64,000 nucleotides of DNA from Micromonospora purpureochromogenes (GCF_900091515.1 NZ_LT607410.1:4836001-4900000); one strand, 5' to 3'. Counted from the stretch's first letter, positions 49,474 to 58,570 are shown. Numbers and translations are program-made. The notes: generated by a model not told the origin, from the sequence alone.

Positions 49474-50934
49474 ATGGCGTGGAGCAGGGGCACGACGAGC
49501 AGACGAAGGGTGACGGGGTCGTCCCGTCAACGGAAGATCGCCGGCGGGGTCGCGCTCGCGGTGACGGCCGGCGCGGCGTTCGCGGTCGCGACCGGGACCG
49601 GTCAGGCGGCGGAGAACTGCCAGGGCCTGGACACGGCCCTGCGCAACAACCTGACCTTCATCGCCGGACAGCGGCAGAATCCGGACGCCAACTCGCCGGC
49701 CCGGATCGCCAACCGACAGGCCGTGGTCGACCTGATCCAGCAGCGCCGCACCGCCGCCGGCTGCGACGGCGACGTGGACGTCGCCGGGGCCGCCTGCCCG
49801 ATGGTCCCGTGGGAGGTGGCCATGGCCACCCGCCTGGACCAGGCGTGGGCGGTCACCGAGCAGCTGACCGGGAAGCGGACCGGCCAGCTCGCGGACCCGC
49901 GGGTGACCCAGGCCCGGGTGCAGCGACTCGACGGGATCTTCGGCGGCATCCGCGACATCGTGCAGGGGGCGCAGCAGGCCCAGGCCGGGAAGGCGGCTCC
50001 CGGCGCAGGCGCGGATCCCGGCGCAGGCGCAACTCCCTCCGGAGGCGCGGCGGCCGGCGCGGGCGCGGCGCGCGCGGCCCGGATCATCGACGCCGTGGGT
50101 GGGCTGCTCGGGCAGATCGCCGACATCGTCGAGGCGGCCAGGGCTCGTCAGCAGGCCGGCGCGGGAGCGCAGGGGTCCGGTGGGCAGCAGGCCGGTGAGC
50201 AACAGGGCGCAGGGCAGCAGGCGGCCGGTGGACAGCAGGCCGCAGGTGAGCAGGAGGCCGGCGGGCAGGAGGCGGGCGCCGAGCAGGCCGGGAACGCCGC
50301 CGGCCAGCAGGCCGGGAACGCAGGGCAGAAGGCCGGGAACGCCGGCGGCCAGAAGGCGGCGAATGCCGGCGGGCAGGTCGCCAAGCGGATCCAGCAGATC
50401 CGCGTCCGGATCCAGCAACTGCGGGCGATCGTGCAGCAGGCGCGGGCGGCCCGGCAGGCCGCGCGCGACCAGGCCGCAGCCGAGGACCAGGCGCAGAACG
50501 AGGCCGGTGCACAGAACCAGAACGAAGCCGGGAACCAGAACGAGGCCGACGACCAGGCCGACGCACAGAACCAGGCCGGAGCCGAGAACCAGGCTGGCGC
50601 CCACGAGCAGAGCGGCGCAGAAGACCAGGCCGGTGCCGAGGACCAGGCTGGAGCGCAGGACCAAGCCGGAGCCGAGGACCAGGCCGGTGCCGAGGACCAG
50701 GCCGGAGCACAGGACCAAGCCGGGTCACAGGACCAGGCCGGAGCACAGCACCAGGGTGCGGGCGGTGCCGGTTCGGCCTACATGGTGGCCGACCCGAGCG
50801 CGCCGGGCTGTGCCGACGCAGCCGGGGAAGAGCCCGGCGGACCCGCCGCCGACGGCGGGATGGCCGGCACGGGCACGGGTACGGCTGCCGACGGCGGCAG
50901 GGCCGGCACGGTCAGCGGGTCACGCACGGACTAG
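49474..50934 (+). CDS. Secreted Gln/Ala-rich repeat protein, function unknown
   Basis: 486 residues; GGAGGAG lies five bases before ATG 49474. A twin-basic N-terminus and hydrophobic core (24-40) form a signal peptide with likely cleavage near GQAA-EN (after 46). Residues about 47-165 look folded and have a few cysteines (C49, AAGC, AACP). A low-complexity Gly/Ala/Gln region follows, then an amphipathic helix block RIQQIRVRIQQLRAIVQQAR that could form a coiled coil, and 11 units of a six-residue repeat close to DQAGAE. The C-terminus is Gly/Ala-rich with no anchor seen. No family recognised. A cell-surface or matrix role is inference only. Confidence 0.82.
   Translation: MAWSRGTTSRRRVTGSSRQRKIAGGVALAVTAGAAFAVATGTGQAAENCQGLDTALRNNLTFIAGQRQNPDANSPARIANRQAVVDLIQQRRTAAGCDGDVDVAGAACPMVPWEVAMATRLDQAWAVTEQLTGKRTGQLADPRVTQARVQRLDGIFGGIRDIVQGAQQAQAGKAAPGAGADPGAGATPSGGAAAGAGAARAARIIDAVGGLLGQIADIVEAARARQQAGAGAQGSGGQQAGEQQGAGQQAAGGQQAAGEQEAGGQEAGAEQAGNAAGQQAGNAGQKAGNAGGQKAANAGGQVAKRIQQIRVRIQQLRAIVQQARAARQAARDQAAAEDQAQNEAGAQNQNEAGNQNEADDQADAQNQAGAENQAGAHEQSGAEDQAGAEDQAGAQDQAGAEDQAGAEDQAGAQDQAGSQDQAGAQHQGAGGAGSAYMVADPSAPGCADAAGEEPGGPAADGGMAGTGTGTAADGGRAGTVSGSRTD
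50563..50760 (+). repeat. 18-bp tandem repeat coding for the hexapeptide DQAGAE-type units
   Basis: Eleven 18-base units without frame change, typical GAGGACCAGGCCGGTGCC. Variation at third positions is moderate, so the units have diverged by silent change while the peptide is kept. Confidence 0.85.
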
Positions 50935-50952
50935 GACCGGCGCGGTGGGCGC

Positions 50953-50982
50953 GGCCTGGTCGGGCGTACGTCAGACCAGGCC
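50953..50982. terminator. Convergent hairpin overlapping the App1 stop codon
   Basis: GGCCTGGTC (50953-50961) pairs with GACCAGGCC (50974-50982) and surrounding G/C bases extend it. The right arm lies in the last codons of the App1-like gene, whose stop is 50971-50973. Confidence 0.55.
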
Positions 50983-52011
50983 CGCGTCCCGCAGCAGCTT
51001 CCAGAGCCCGGCGCCGTCCGGCGCGGAGAGCCACTTCTGCCCCACCGGGCCGGACGAGGACTGGCCGGCCGGGGCGGGCAGGCTACCCGCCAGCACCGAC
51101 TGGGTCGGCGAGAGGCGGCGGATCGCCACCCCGGCGACGTTGTCCGGGTGGGCGGCGGCGAACTCGCGGTAGATCTCCTGGTCGTGCTGCCCGTCGTCGC
51201 CGATCAGCAGCCAGCGCACCTCGGGAAACTCCCGGGCCAGCCGGGCCAGGGTGGCGCGCTTGTGCTCCCGGCCGCTGCGGAACCACCGGTCGGCGGTCGG
51301 GCCCCAGTCGGTCAGCAGCAGCGGACCGGCCGGGTAGAGGTGCCGGGACAGGAACCGGGTCAACGTCGGCGCGACGTTCCACGCCCCGGTGGAGAGGTAG
51401 AAGACGGGCGCGCCCGGGTGGGCGGTGGCCAGCCGCTCGTAGAGCACCGCCATGCCGGGAACCGCAGCCCGGGCGTGCTCGTCCAGCACGAAGGTGTTCC
51501 AGGCGGCGAGCAGCGGTCGGGGCAGCGCGGTCACCATGACCGTGTCGTCGATGTCGGAGAGGATGCCGAACCGGACCTCCGGGTCGAGGATCCGCACCAA
51601 CGCCTCGGCCGGCTCGGCGTCGGCGACGCGGAGGCGGACCGAGGACCAGCCGGGGGTGAAGTCGCCCTCGACGATGGTGTCGACGAAGCCGCTGCGGTCG
51701 GCGTGTGCCTCGTGGGTGACCCCGCCCGCCTCGATGGTCACCTTGACGTGCTTCGCGGGCAGGGTGGTGAAGCTGCGCCAGCCGCGTACCTTCTCCAGCC
51801 GGCCCCGCTGCCGGGTGTCTGGGCGGCCGAGCAGCACCCGGCAGAGCACCCGCGCCCAGCCCGGCGCGCCGTAGCCGGCGTACGCGATGATGTTGGCCTG
51901 CCAGCCGGTGCGGCGCAGGCGACGCTCCACCAGCTGGTGCACGGCGTCCTCGATCCGCGCGGCTCGGTGCAGGTTCGGTACGGCCAGCTGGCCTGCGGGA
52001 GTGGGTGGCAC
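50971..52011 (-). CDS. App1-family (DUF2183) phosphatidate phosphatase-like protein
   Basis: 346 residues from GTG 52011; an in-frame longer form to 52104 is less likely because codons there are antisense to a promoter region. The HAD-type catalytic motif D153-I-D155-D156-T lies in FGILSDIDDTVM, with later motifs FYLSTGAWN and LLIGDDGQHD. The N-terminal third (ANIIAYAGYGAPGWARVLCRVL) is the region typical of bacterial App1 relatives. Yeast App1 is a phosphatidate phosphatase; the bacterial substrate is unproved. It faces the repeat-protein gene. Confidence 0.85.
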   Translation of the reverse strand: MPPTPAGQLAVPNLHRAARIEDAVHQLVERRLRRTGWQANIIAYAGYGAPGWARVLCRVLLGRPDTRQRGRLEKVRGWRSFTTLPAKHVKVTIEAGGVTHEAHADRSGFVDTIVEGDFTPGWSSVRLRVADAEPAEALVRILDPEVRFGILSDIDDTVMVTALPRPLLAAWNTFVLDEHARAAVPGMAVLYERLATAHPGAPVFYLSTGAWNVAPTLTRFLSRHLYPAGPLLLTDWGPTADRWFRSGREHKRATLARLAREFPEVRWLLIGDDGQHDQEIYREFAAAHPDNVAGVAIRRLSPTQSVLAGSLPAPAGQSSSGPVGQKWLSAPDGAGLWKLLRDAGLV

Positions 52012-52135
52012 GCTGCAACCCTGCCACACCTGGGCGGAAGCGGCCACGCGAGAGGCGCCGGGCTCCCGGGATCCGCCCCGGCCCTCCGACACGGCGTGAA
52101 ACACTCCGGTCGGGACGGCGACGGGGGCGTTGGTC

Positions 52136-53752
52136 GTGTCGACATCGGGATCGCAGGACCACGCGGAGCGGCCGCGGCTCGACCGGCCGGCGCTCGTCGC
52201 GCTGCTGCTCGGGGCGGTCGGGGTGGGTTACCGGCTGGTGCTGACCCTGCTGACCGTGCCCCCGTCGAACAGCGACGAGGCCACCTTCGGCCTGGCCGCC
52301 CTGCACATCGCCGCCGGCAGGGAGCGCCCGGTGTTCCTCTACGGGCAGCACTACATGGGCATGGCGGAGGCGTACCTGGCGGCGCCGCTGGTGGCCCTGG
52401 CCGGTCCGAGCTGGCCGGTGCTGCGGCTGCCGCTGCTGGCCCTGTACGCGCTCTTCCTCTGGTTGTCGTACCGGCTGACCCGTCGGCTCTACTCGCCCTG
52501 GTTCGCCACCTTCGTGATGGGTCTGCTGGCGCTCGGCACGGAACGGGTGGTGCGCGACCAGTTGACCGTGGTGGGTGGGCGGCCCGAGGTGAAACCGGCG
52601 GTGCTGGCGATGCTGCTGATCGCGGTGGCGCTGGCCCAGGACCGGGTGCGGCGCCGGTGGGCCGCGATCGGCCTGGCCGGGCTGCTGGCCGGGCTGGCGC
52701 TCTGGTCGGACTGGCTGATCGTGCCGTACCTGGCGGTGGCCGGGCTGCTGCTGCTCTACGCCGCCCGCCGGGACCTGCTCGGCTGGCCGGCGCTGCTGCT
52801 GCTGGCCGGCTTCGTCGTCGGCCTGGCGCCGATGATCTGGGACAACCTGGTCGCGCCGCCCGGGCTGGACTCGCTGTCGGTGCTGCGCGAGGTCAGCGCC
52901 ACCGCCGGCCCGCCGCCACCCTGGTCCGCTCGGGTGCGCGGCGGTCTGCCGGAGGGGGTGCCGCTGGCCACCGGGCTCTGCCCGATCACCGGCTGCGCGC
53001 GCTGGCAGGAGTGGTTCGGCCTGCTCTACCCGGTGCTGCTGGCGGTCGCGGCGCTGCTCGCGCTGGTCGCGTACCGCCGGACCGCCGGCCTGCCCACGGC
53101 CCGGCGGGTCCGGCCGGTCGCGCAGCTCGCCCTGGTCGCCGGCGCGGCCCTGACCCTGTTCGCGTACGTCCGCAGCCCGCTCGCCGTGAGCGACCCGCTG
53201 GGCAACGCCCGCTACCTGTCGTTGCTCCAGCTCTCCCTGTCCGCGGTGCTCTGGCCGCTCTGGGCGGCGGCGGTGGCCTGCTGGCGAGGCACGGTCGGCG
53301 CGGCGGGCCGGCTGGCCGGAGCGACCGCGACCGCGGTGCTGGCCGGGCTGACCGCCACCGCCGTGGTGGCCACCGGGCTCTTCCTGACCGGGACGGAGGC
53401 GGCCCGGGCCGAGGAGCGGCAGGCGCGGGAGCTGGCCGACGCGGTGCGCCGTACCGGGCTGCGCGAGGTGTACGGCGACTACTGGACCTGCAATCGGCTG
53501 ACCTTCAGCACCGACGAGCGGGTGGTCTGCGCGGTGCTCGACGGCGCGCTCACCCCCGGGCAGAACCGTTACCGGCCGTACTGGGACCAGGTGGGCCGGG
53601 CGGAGCGGCCCGGGTACGTGCTGGCGGTCGACTCCGCGGCGGACCGCCGGCTGCGCCGCCTGCTCGGCGAGGGGGCCGACGCCGCCGCCCTGGCCGAGGT
53701 GGCCGGCTATCGCGTGTACCACCCGCCGGCCGCCGTGCGGCCGTGGCGCTGA
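52136..53752 (+). CDS. Polytopic membrane protein, glycosyltransferase-39-like
   Basis: 538 residues from GTG 52136, eight bases after a GGGGG run. About 9-11 hydrophobic segments are followed by a soluble C-terminal domain (about 420-538). The first loop has SNSDEATFGLAALHIAAG, which resembles the acidic first loop of PMT/GT39 and ArnT-like enzymes (D/E motif). The C-terminus reads like a substrate-binding module with EVYGDYWTCNRLTF. A lipid-phosphate-sugar glycosyltransferase is plausible, but acceptor and sugar cannot be stated. Confidence 0.75.
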   Translation: MSTSGSQDHAERPRLDRPALVALLLGAVGVGYRLVLTLLTVPPSNSDEATFGLAALHIAAGRERPVFLYGQHYMGMAEAYLAAPLVALAGPSWPVLRLPLLALYALFLWLSYRLTRRLYSPWFATFVMGLLALGTERVVRDQLTVVGGRPEVKPAVLAMLLIAVALAQDRVRRRWAAIGLAGLLAGLALWSDWLIVPYLAVAGLLLLYAARRDLLGWPALLLLAGFVVGLAPMIWDNLVAPPGLDSLSVLREVSATAGPPPPWSARVRGGLPEGVPLATGLCPITGCARWQEWFGLLYPVLLAVAALLALVAYRRTAGLPTARRVRPVAQLALVAGAALTLFAYVRSPLAVSDPLGNARYLSLLQLSLSAVLWPLWAAAVACWRGTVGAAGRLAGATATAVLAGLTATAVVATGLFLTGTEAARAEERQARELADAVRRTGLREVYGDYWTCNRLTFSTDERVVCAVLDGALTPGQNRYRPYWDQVGRAERPGYVLAVDSAADRRLRRLLGEGADAAALAEVAGYRVYHPPAAVRPWR

Positions 53753-53762
53753 TCCCGGCCCG

Positions 53763-53768
53763 TAGGCT
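53763..53768 (+). promoter_or_regulatory. -10 element (TAGGCT), leaderless start of yaaA
   Basis: TAGGCT ends exactly six bases before GTG 53775; it lies just after the stop of the preceding gene. Confidence 0.5.
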
Positions 53769-53774
53769 GGCGGC

Positions 53775-54569
53775 GTGCTCATCCTGCTGCCGCCCTCCGA
53801 GGGGAAGGCCGACGCCGGCACGGGCCGGCGGCTCGACCTGACCCGGCTCTCCCTGCCCGAGCTGACCCCCGCCCGCCAGGAGGTGCTGGCCGCGCTGATC
53901 GGGCTCAGCGGCGGCGACGAGGCGGCGGCGCTGGCCGCACTCGGGCTCAGCGCCGGGCAGCGGGGCGAGCTGGCCCGCAACGCACGGCTGGACCGGGCGG
54001 CGACCGCACCGGCGGGGCAGGTCTACACCGGGGTGCTCTACGAGGCGCTCGACCTGGCCTCGCTGCCGGCCCCGGCGCAGCGGGCGGCGCGCCGGACCGT
54101 GCTGATCAGCTCCGGCCTCTGGGGCGCCGTACGCCTCACCGACCGGATCCCGCCGTACCGCTGCCCGATCGGGGCGAAGCTGCCGGGGGTGGGGGCGCTG
54201 TCGGCGTACTGGCGTCGGGCGTTGGCCGCGGCGATGGCGGCGGCGGCCGGCGACGGGCCGGTGCTGGACCTGCGCTCCGGCGCGTACGCCGCCACCTGGG
54301 CGCCGCGCGGCGAGCAGGCCGGCCGCACGGTGACGGTGCGGGTGCTGCACGAACGGGACACGCCGGCCGGGCCGACCCGCAGCGTGGTCAGCCACTTCAA
54401 CAAGGCCACCAAGGGTCGGCTGGTCCGCGACCTACTGGTGGCCGGGGCCCGGCCGCGCACCGCCGCCGGGCTGGTCACCGCGCTGCGTGACCTCAAGTAC
54501 ACGGTCGAGGAGCAGCCGACGCCGCCCGGGCGCCCCCGGCAGCTCGACGTGGTGGTCACCGAGCTCTGA
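53775..54569 (+). CDS. yaaA: YaaA-family peroxide stress protein
   Basis: 264 residues. The family N-terminus LILLPPSEGKAD is exact, followed by VYTGVLYEALD, ILISSGLWGAVR, IPPYRCPIGAKLPGVG and SHFNKATKGRLVRDLL. In E. coli YaaA lowers free iron and DNA damage under peroxide stress, probably by DNA binding. This copy is on its own leaderless promoter. Confidence 0.92.
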   Translation: MLILLPPSEGKADAGTGRRLDLTRLSLPELTPARQEVLAALIGLSGGDEAAALAALGLSAGQRGELARNARLDRAATAPAGQVYTGVLYEALDLASLPAPAQRAARRTVLISSGLWGAVRLTDRIPPYRCPIGAKLPGVGALSAYWRRALAAAMAAAAGDGPVLDLRSGAYAATWAPRGEQAGRTVTVRVLHERDTPAGPTRSVVSHFNKATKGRLVRDLLVAGARPRTAAGLVTALRDLKYTVEEQPTPPGRPRQLDVVVTEL

Positions 54570-54668
54570 CGAGCCGCAAGATTTCCTCAAGGCTGGGCCG
54601 GATCGGTGGAACCCGGCCGGCGCGCGGGTGACGGTATGGGGACCCCGACGCCGACAAGGAGCGGTCCG

Positions 54669-55316
54669 ATGGCCCCGCAACCCACTTTGCTCGACCGGCC
54701 CCGCGTTCCGCCGCCCCCGCCGCCGATGGACTGGCTCACCCTGGGCGACGCGTTCGAGGTGGCCTGCCTGGTCCGCTGCACGCCCCCGCCGGCCGCCGAG
54801 CGGGTCCCGATCGAACCGTACCGGCCGGTGGAGTTCAACCGGGAGGACGCCGCGCTGCGGATGCGGCAACTGCTCAACCGGCTGGACGTGCCGGTGGAGC
54901 ACGAGGTGGTCAGCGGTGGCCTGCGCCGCCGCTACGAGCTGCACCGGCTGCACGTGCCCCGGGAACACCGGGCGGCGTACGCGGAGCTGCGTGAGTCGGG
55001 CTGGCGGCGAGGCCGCCGTGAGCTGCTGGGCGGGCCGGCCCCCGGCGCGTCGACGGCCCGGGCGGCCTGGCGCTCCCGGCTGGCCGCGGCGGCCTGGCGG
55101 TCGGCGCTGCTGGCCGGCGGCCGGCACGTGCGCCGGCACATCCTGGGGGTCCGGCTGACCGATCGGGAGCTGGCCGCCGTGCTGGTCCGTAGCGCCGCCC
55201 TGCTGGACGTGCCGGCCCTGCTCCGGCCGGGGGCCGGCTGCTTCGTGGTCAGCGTCGCCGACGGCCCGGACCGGCTCAGGATCATGGACCGCGCGGCGCT
55301 CGCCCCGGCCCGCTGA
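54669..55316 (+). CDS. Hypothetical protein
   Basis: 215 residues; AAGGAG lies seven bases before ATG 54669, which decides the start. After a Pro-rich N-terminus (PRVPPPPPPMDWL), motifs include FEVACLVRC, EFNREDAALRMRQLLNRLDVPVEHE and a basic helical stretch SRLAAAAWRSALLAGGRHVRRH. No membrane segment or signal. I do not recognise the family; position between yaaA and the TAXI lipoprotein gives no clear hint. Confidence 0.65.
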   Translation: MAPQPTLLDRPRVPPPPPPMDWLTLGDAFEVACLVRCTPPPAAERVPIEPYRPVEFNREDAALRMRQLLNRLDVPVEHEVVSGGLRRRYELHRLHVPREHRAAYAELRESGWRRGRRELLGGPAPGASTARAAWRSRLAAAAWRSALLAGGRHVRRHILGVRLTDRELAAVLVRSAALLDVPALLRPGAGCFVVSVADGPDRLRIMDRAALAPAR

Positions 55317-55367
55317 CCCGGTACACCGACCGGGCGGGCTTGCGCCCGGGGCGGTACGCGGCGCAGA

Positions 55368-56339
55368 GTGCTGCGCGTGAGCCGTTGCTGGTCTGTCCCC
55401 GGCCGGCGGCGCGCCGCCGCCCCGGCGGCGCTGCTGATGCTGCTCCTCGTGTCGACGGCCGGGCTGGGCGCCTGCCGTGATTCCCCGGCCGAGCCGGTGC
55501 CGATCCGGATCGCCACCGGCAGCCCGACGGCCGTGTACCACGCCTTCGGGCAGTCGCTGGCCGCCATCCTCAACCGGGAGCTGCCCGGGGTGCGGGCCAG
55601 CGTGGTGGTCACCGCCGCCTCCGCGGAGAACATGCGGCTGGTCGGCGCGGGTGCGGCCGAACTCGGCTTCACCCAGGCCGACGTGCTGCCCACCGGGCCC
55701 GCCTCGCACCCGTCGGTGCTCGCGGTGGCCCGGGTCTACGACGACCTGCTGCACCTGGTCACCACCGCCGGCGGCCCGGTCCGGACGGTCGCCGACCTGC
55801 AGGGCCGGCGGGTGTCGGTGGGCGCGGCGGGCTCCGGCACCGAGGTCACCGCGACCCGGCTGCTGGAGGTGGCCCGACTCGGCGGCGACCGGGTCCAGCA
55901 GAAGCACCTCAACCTGGACGACTCGGTGGCCGCGCTGCGGGCCGGCGAGATCGACGCGTTCTTCTTCTCCGGCGGGCTGCCAGTGCGCGCGGTGCGCGAG
56001 CTGACGGCCGACTCGGCCACCCGCATCGTCGACCTCGGCGAGTGGACCGAGCCGCTGCGCCGCAGCTACCGCGAGGTGTACGTGTCGCGGGACATCCCAC
56101 GCTCGGTGTACCACCTCGACCCGGTGACCACGGTGGCCAACCCGAACTACCTGATCGTCCGGGCGGACCTGCCGGAGTCGCTGGTGCGGGAGGTGACCCG
56201 GCTGCTGATGGAGCGCCGGGCCGAGCTGGCGGCGGCCCATCCGGCGGCCGGCCGGATGAGCCCCCGCTCGGCGATCGCCACCGCGCCGCTGCCGCTGCAC
56301 CCGGGCGCGGCGGGCTGGTACCGCTCCGTCAAACCCTGA
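55368..56339 (+). CDS. TAXI-family solute-binding lipoprotein
   Basis: 323 residues from GTG. A signal peptide with lipobox LGAC gives an acylated C36. The TAXI fold motifs are IRIATGSPTAVYHAFGQSLAAIL, SAENMRLVGAGAAELGFTQADVL, SVGAAGSGTEVTATRLL and IDAFFFSGGLP. Normally TAXI proteins serve a TRAP transporter, but no DctQM permease is present. It ends four bases before the stop of a histidine kinase gene on the opposite strand, so it may be the ligand-binding partner of that kinase. Ligand unknown (family members bind glutamate and other acids). Confidence 0.87.
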   Translation: MLRVSRCWSVPGRRRAAAPAALLMLLLVSTAGLGACRDSPAEPVPIRIATGSPTAVYHAFGQSLAAILNRELPGVRASVVVTAASAENMRLVGAGAAELGFTQADVLPTGPASHPSVLAVARVYDDLLHLVTTAGGPVRTVADLQGRRVSVGAAGSGTEVTATRLLEVARLGGDRVQQKHLNLDDSVAALRAGEIDAFFFSGGLPVRAVRELTADSATRIVDLGEWTEPLRRSYREVYVSRDIPRSVYHLDPVTTVANPNYLIVRADLPESLVREVTRLLMERRAELAAAHPAAGRMSPRSAIATAPLPLHPGAAGWYRSVKP

Positions 56340-56343
56340 CCGC

Positions 56344-57783
56344 TCAGGTCCCGGCCGGCGCCCCGTCGACGCCCACGTCTTCGGCGGAGTGCCCCGGGCC
56401 CGCCTGCTTCGGCACCAGGGCGTCCGCCGGGAACCACAGCTCCGCGACCAGGCCGCGCGGCTCCCCCGCCCGCATGGTCAGCCGCCCGTCGGAGGCGTCC
56501 ACCAGCACCGCGACGATGGTCAGCCCCAGCCCCGCGCCGTCGATGTTCTGCGCGTCCGGCGCCCGCCAGAACCGCTCGGTGGCCTGGTCGAGCTGGCCCG
56601 GCGTCATGCCCGGCCCGGTGTCGCGTACCTCCAGGGCGGTGCCGCCGTCGGCGTACCGGACGGTGACGGTGACCTCTCCCCCGGCCCCGCTGAACTTCAC
56701 CGCGTTGTCGATCAGCGCGTCCAGCGCCTGGTCCACGGCGGTGGGCACGGTCCGGGCGTACGCCGGGCCACGGGCGCGCAGCCGGAGGGCCACCGAGCGG
56801 TGCCGGGCCAGCGGCTCCCACGCGGCGACCCGCGAGGCGGCGACCTCCGCCGCGTCCACGGTCACCCGCTGGTTCTCCTCCCGCTCCGCCCGGGCCAGGG
56901 TGAGCAGGGCGTCGAGCACCAGCGCCAGCCGGTCGGTCTCCTCCAGCGCGAGCCGGTGCTCGGCCCGGCCGTCCGGGTCGGTCAGGCTCGGGCCCAGCTC
57001 CTCCACCCGCAGTCGCAGCGCGGTCAGCGGGTTTCGGAGCTGGTGGCTGGCGTGGGCGACGAACGCACGTTGCCGGTCCATCACGTCGGAGACCGCGTCG
57101 GCCATGTTGTTGAAGCTGGCCGCGAGGCGGCGCAGCTCGGGCGGGCCCAGCCGGTGCTGCACCCGCGCCCCCCGGTCGCCCTCGGCGATCTCGTGGGTCA
57201 CCGCGTCCAGCTCGGTCACCGGGCGCAGCACCCAGCCGGCCAGCCCGAACGCGGTGGAGACGCAGGCCAGCACGGCGAGCAGCCCGATCCCGGCCAGCAG
57301 CAGCCACCAGACCGTCACCGTGCGCCGCACCTTGCCGGCCGGGGTGGCGGTCACCACCGCGCCGAGCACCTCACCACCGTCGTTGATCGGCACCGCCACC
57401 ACCAGCGGGCCGTCCACCCACGGCCAGACCGCCTCCGGCCCGCTGAACTGCTGGCCCGCCAGGGCCGTGTCCCGCGCCGTCTCGGCGTCCCGGCCGGCGC
57501 GCCAGTCGGGCGACACCACCACGGTCCGGCCGTCCCGGTCGACCACCGCCGCGCCGATGCCGTACAGCTCCTCGTAGGCGGCCAGTTCGCCGCTGAGCGG
57601 TCCGGGCACGCCGCCGCGCAGCGCCGGCCCGGCCAGCGAGGCGAACCGGGTCGCGTCGGCGAGCCGGTCGGCGCGGATCCGGTCGGTCTCCCGGGAGGCG
57701 AGGGTGGCCGCCAGCGGGGTCTCCAACGCCAGCAGCACCAGCACCATCAGCAGCAGGTAGCTGATCACCAGTCGGCGACGCAC
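56344..57783 (-). CDS. Two-component sensor histidine kinase
   Basis: 479 residues from GTG. Two membrane helices (about 6-29 and 158-181) enclose an extracytoplasmic sensor (30-157). A HAMP region follows (WVLRPVTELDAVTHEIAEGD), then the H-box with H247 in FVAHASHQLRNPLTAL, N-box ALIDNAVKFSG, and G-boxes DTGPGMTPG and GAGLGLTI. It starts ten bases after the response regulator stop, in one operon. The convergent TAXI lipoprotein is a candidate signal partner. Confidence 0.95.
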   Translation of the reverse strand: MRRRLVISYLLLMVLVLLALETPLAATLASRETDRIRADRLADATRFASLAGPALRGGVPGPLSGELAAYEELYGIGAAVVDRDGRTVVVSPDWRAGRDAETARDTALAGQQFSGPEAVWPWVDGPLVVAVPINDGGEVLGAVVTATPAGKVRRTVTVWWLLLAGIGLLAVLACVSTAFGLAGWVLRPVTELDAVTHEIAEGDRGARVQHRLGPPELRRLAASFNNMADAVSDVMDRQRAFVAHASHQLRNPLTALRLRVEELGPSLTDPDGRAEHRLALEETDRLALVLDALLTLARAEREENQRVTVDAAEVAASRVAAWEPLARHRSVALRLRARGPAYARTVPTAVDQALDALIDNAVKFSGAGGEVTVTVRYADGGTALEVRDTGPGMTPGQLDQATERFWRAPDAQNIDGAGLGLTIVAVLVDASDGRLTMRAGEPRGLVAELWFPADALVPKQAGPGHSAEDVGVDGAPAGT

Positions 57784-57793
57784 CGGCCGCCCC

Positions 57794-58450
57794 TCACTCG
57801 CCGCGGAGCCGGTAGCCGACCCCGCGCACGGTCTCCACCAGGCGGGGCTCGCCGAGCTTGCCGCGCAGCGAGCCCACGTGCACCTCGACGGTGTGCCGGT
57901 CGGCCCAGGTGGTGCCCCAGACGTCGAGCAGGATCCGGTCCCGGGGCACCGCGACGCCGGGCTGGCGGGCCAGCGAGAGCAGGATGTCGAACTCCTTGCG
58001 GGTCAGCGCCACCGGCCGCCCGGCGACGGTGACCGTACGGCCGGCGACGTCGATGCGCACGGCGCCGGCCTCGATCAGGTCCCGCTCCGGCACGGTGTGC
58101 GACGCGCGGCGCAGCACCGCCTCGATCCGGGCCTGCAGCTCCACCATCGAGAACGGCTTCACCACGTAGTCGTCGGCGCCCAGCCGCAGGCCGAGCACCC
58201 GGTCGCGTTCCTCGCCCCGGGCGGTCACCGCGATGATGCCGAGCTGGCTGCTGCGCCGGCGCAGCTCCCGGCAGACCTCGGTGCCGTCCCCGTCGGGCAG
58301 GGTCAGGTCCAGCAGCACCAGGTCGCACGGGGCGGCGGAGAGGGCCGCCGCGACGGTGGCGGCGTGCTCGACCTCGTACCCGCGCCGGGTCAGCGCCGAG
58401 GAGAGGGCGGCGGCCACCCGACGGTCGTCCTCGACCAGCAGGATGCGCAC
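57794..58450 (-). CDS. OmpR/PhoB-family response regulator
   Basis: 218 residues from GTG 58450; the in-frame extension above 58450 is not used because the receiver domain begins exactly here (RILLVEDDRRV). Acid pair D8-D9, phospho-acceptor D48 in LVLLDLTLP, T and K in VTARGEE and VVKPFSMVEL. The winged-helix output domain is RKEFDILLSLARQPG...VEVHVGSLRGKLG...VRGVGYRLR. It controls genes in response to the kinase that follows. Confidence 0.95.
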   Translation of the reverse strand: MRILLVEDDRRVAAALSSALTRRGYEVEHAATVAAALSAAPCDLVLLDLTLPDGDGTEVCRELRRRSSQLGIIAVTARGEERDRVLGLRLGADDYVVKPFSMVELQARIEAVLRRASHTVPERDLIEAGAVRIDVAGRTVTVAGRPVALTRKEFDILLSLARQPGVAVPRDRILLDVWGTTWADRHTVEVHVGSLRGKLGEPRLVETVRGVGYRLRGE

Positions 58451-58570
58451 GGGTGACCCCCATTCGTCGTACGGATGACGTGCGAATGGTGGCAGAAGAG
58501 CGCGACGGGCGGGAGGCCCGGTCCGGCCACCGGACGTGTCCGACCGGCCCCGGGCGGGCGGAGCGGGCCG

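Noticed and set aside
49357..50718. 453-residue minus-strand frame with hydrophobic Leu/Val/Gly repeats opposite the secreted repeat gene
   Set aside because: It mirrors the 18-bp repeat of the plus-strand gene, which has a strong ribosome site, a signal peptide and silent-site divergence; the minus frame has none of these.
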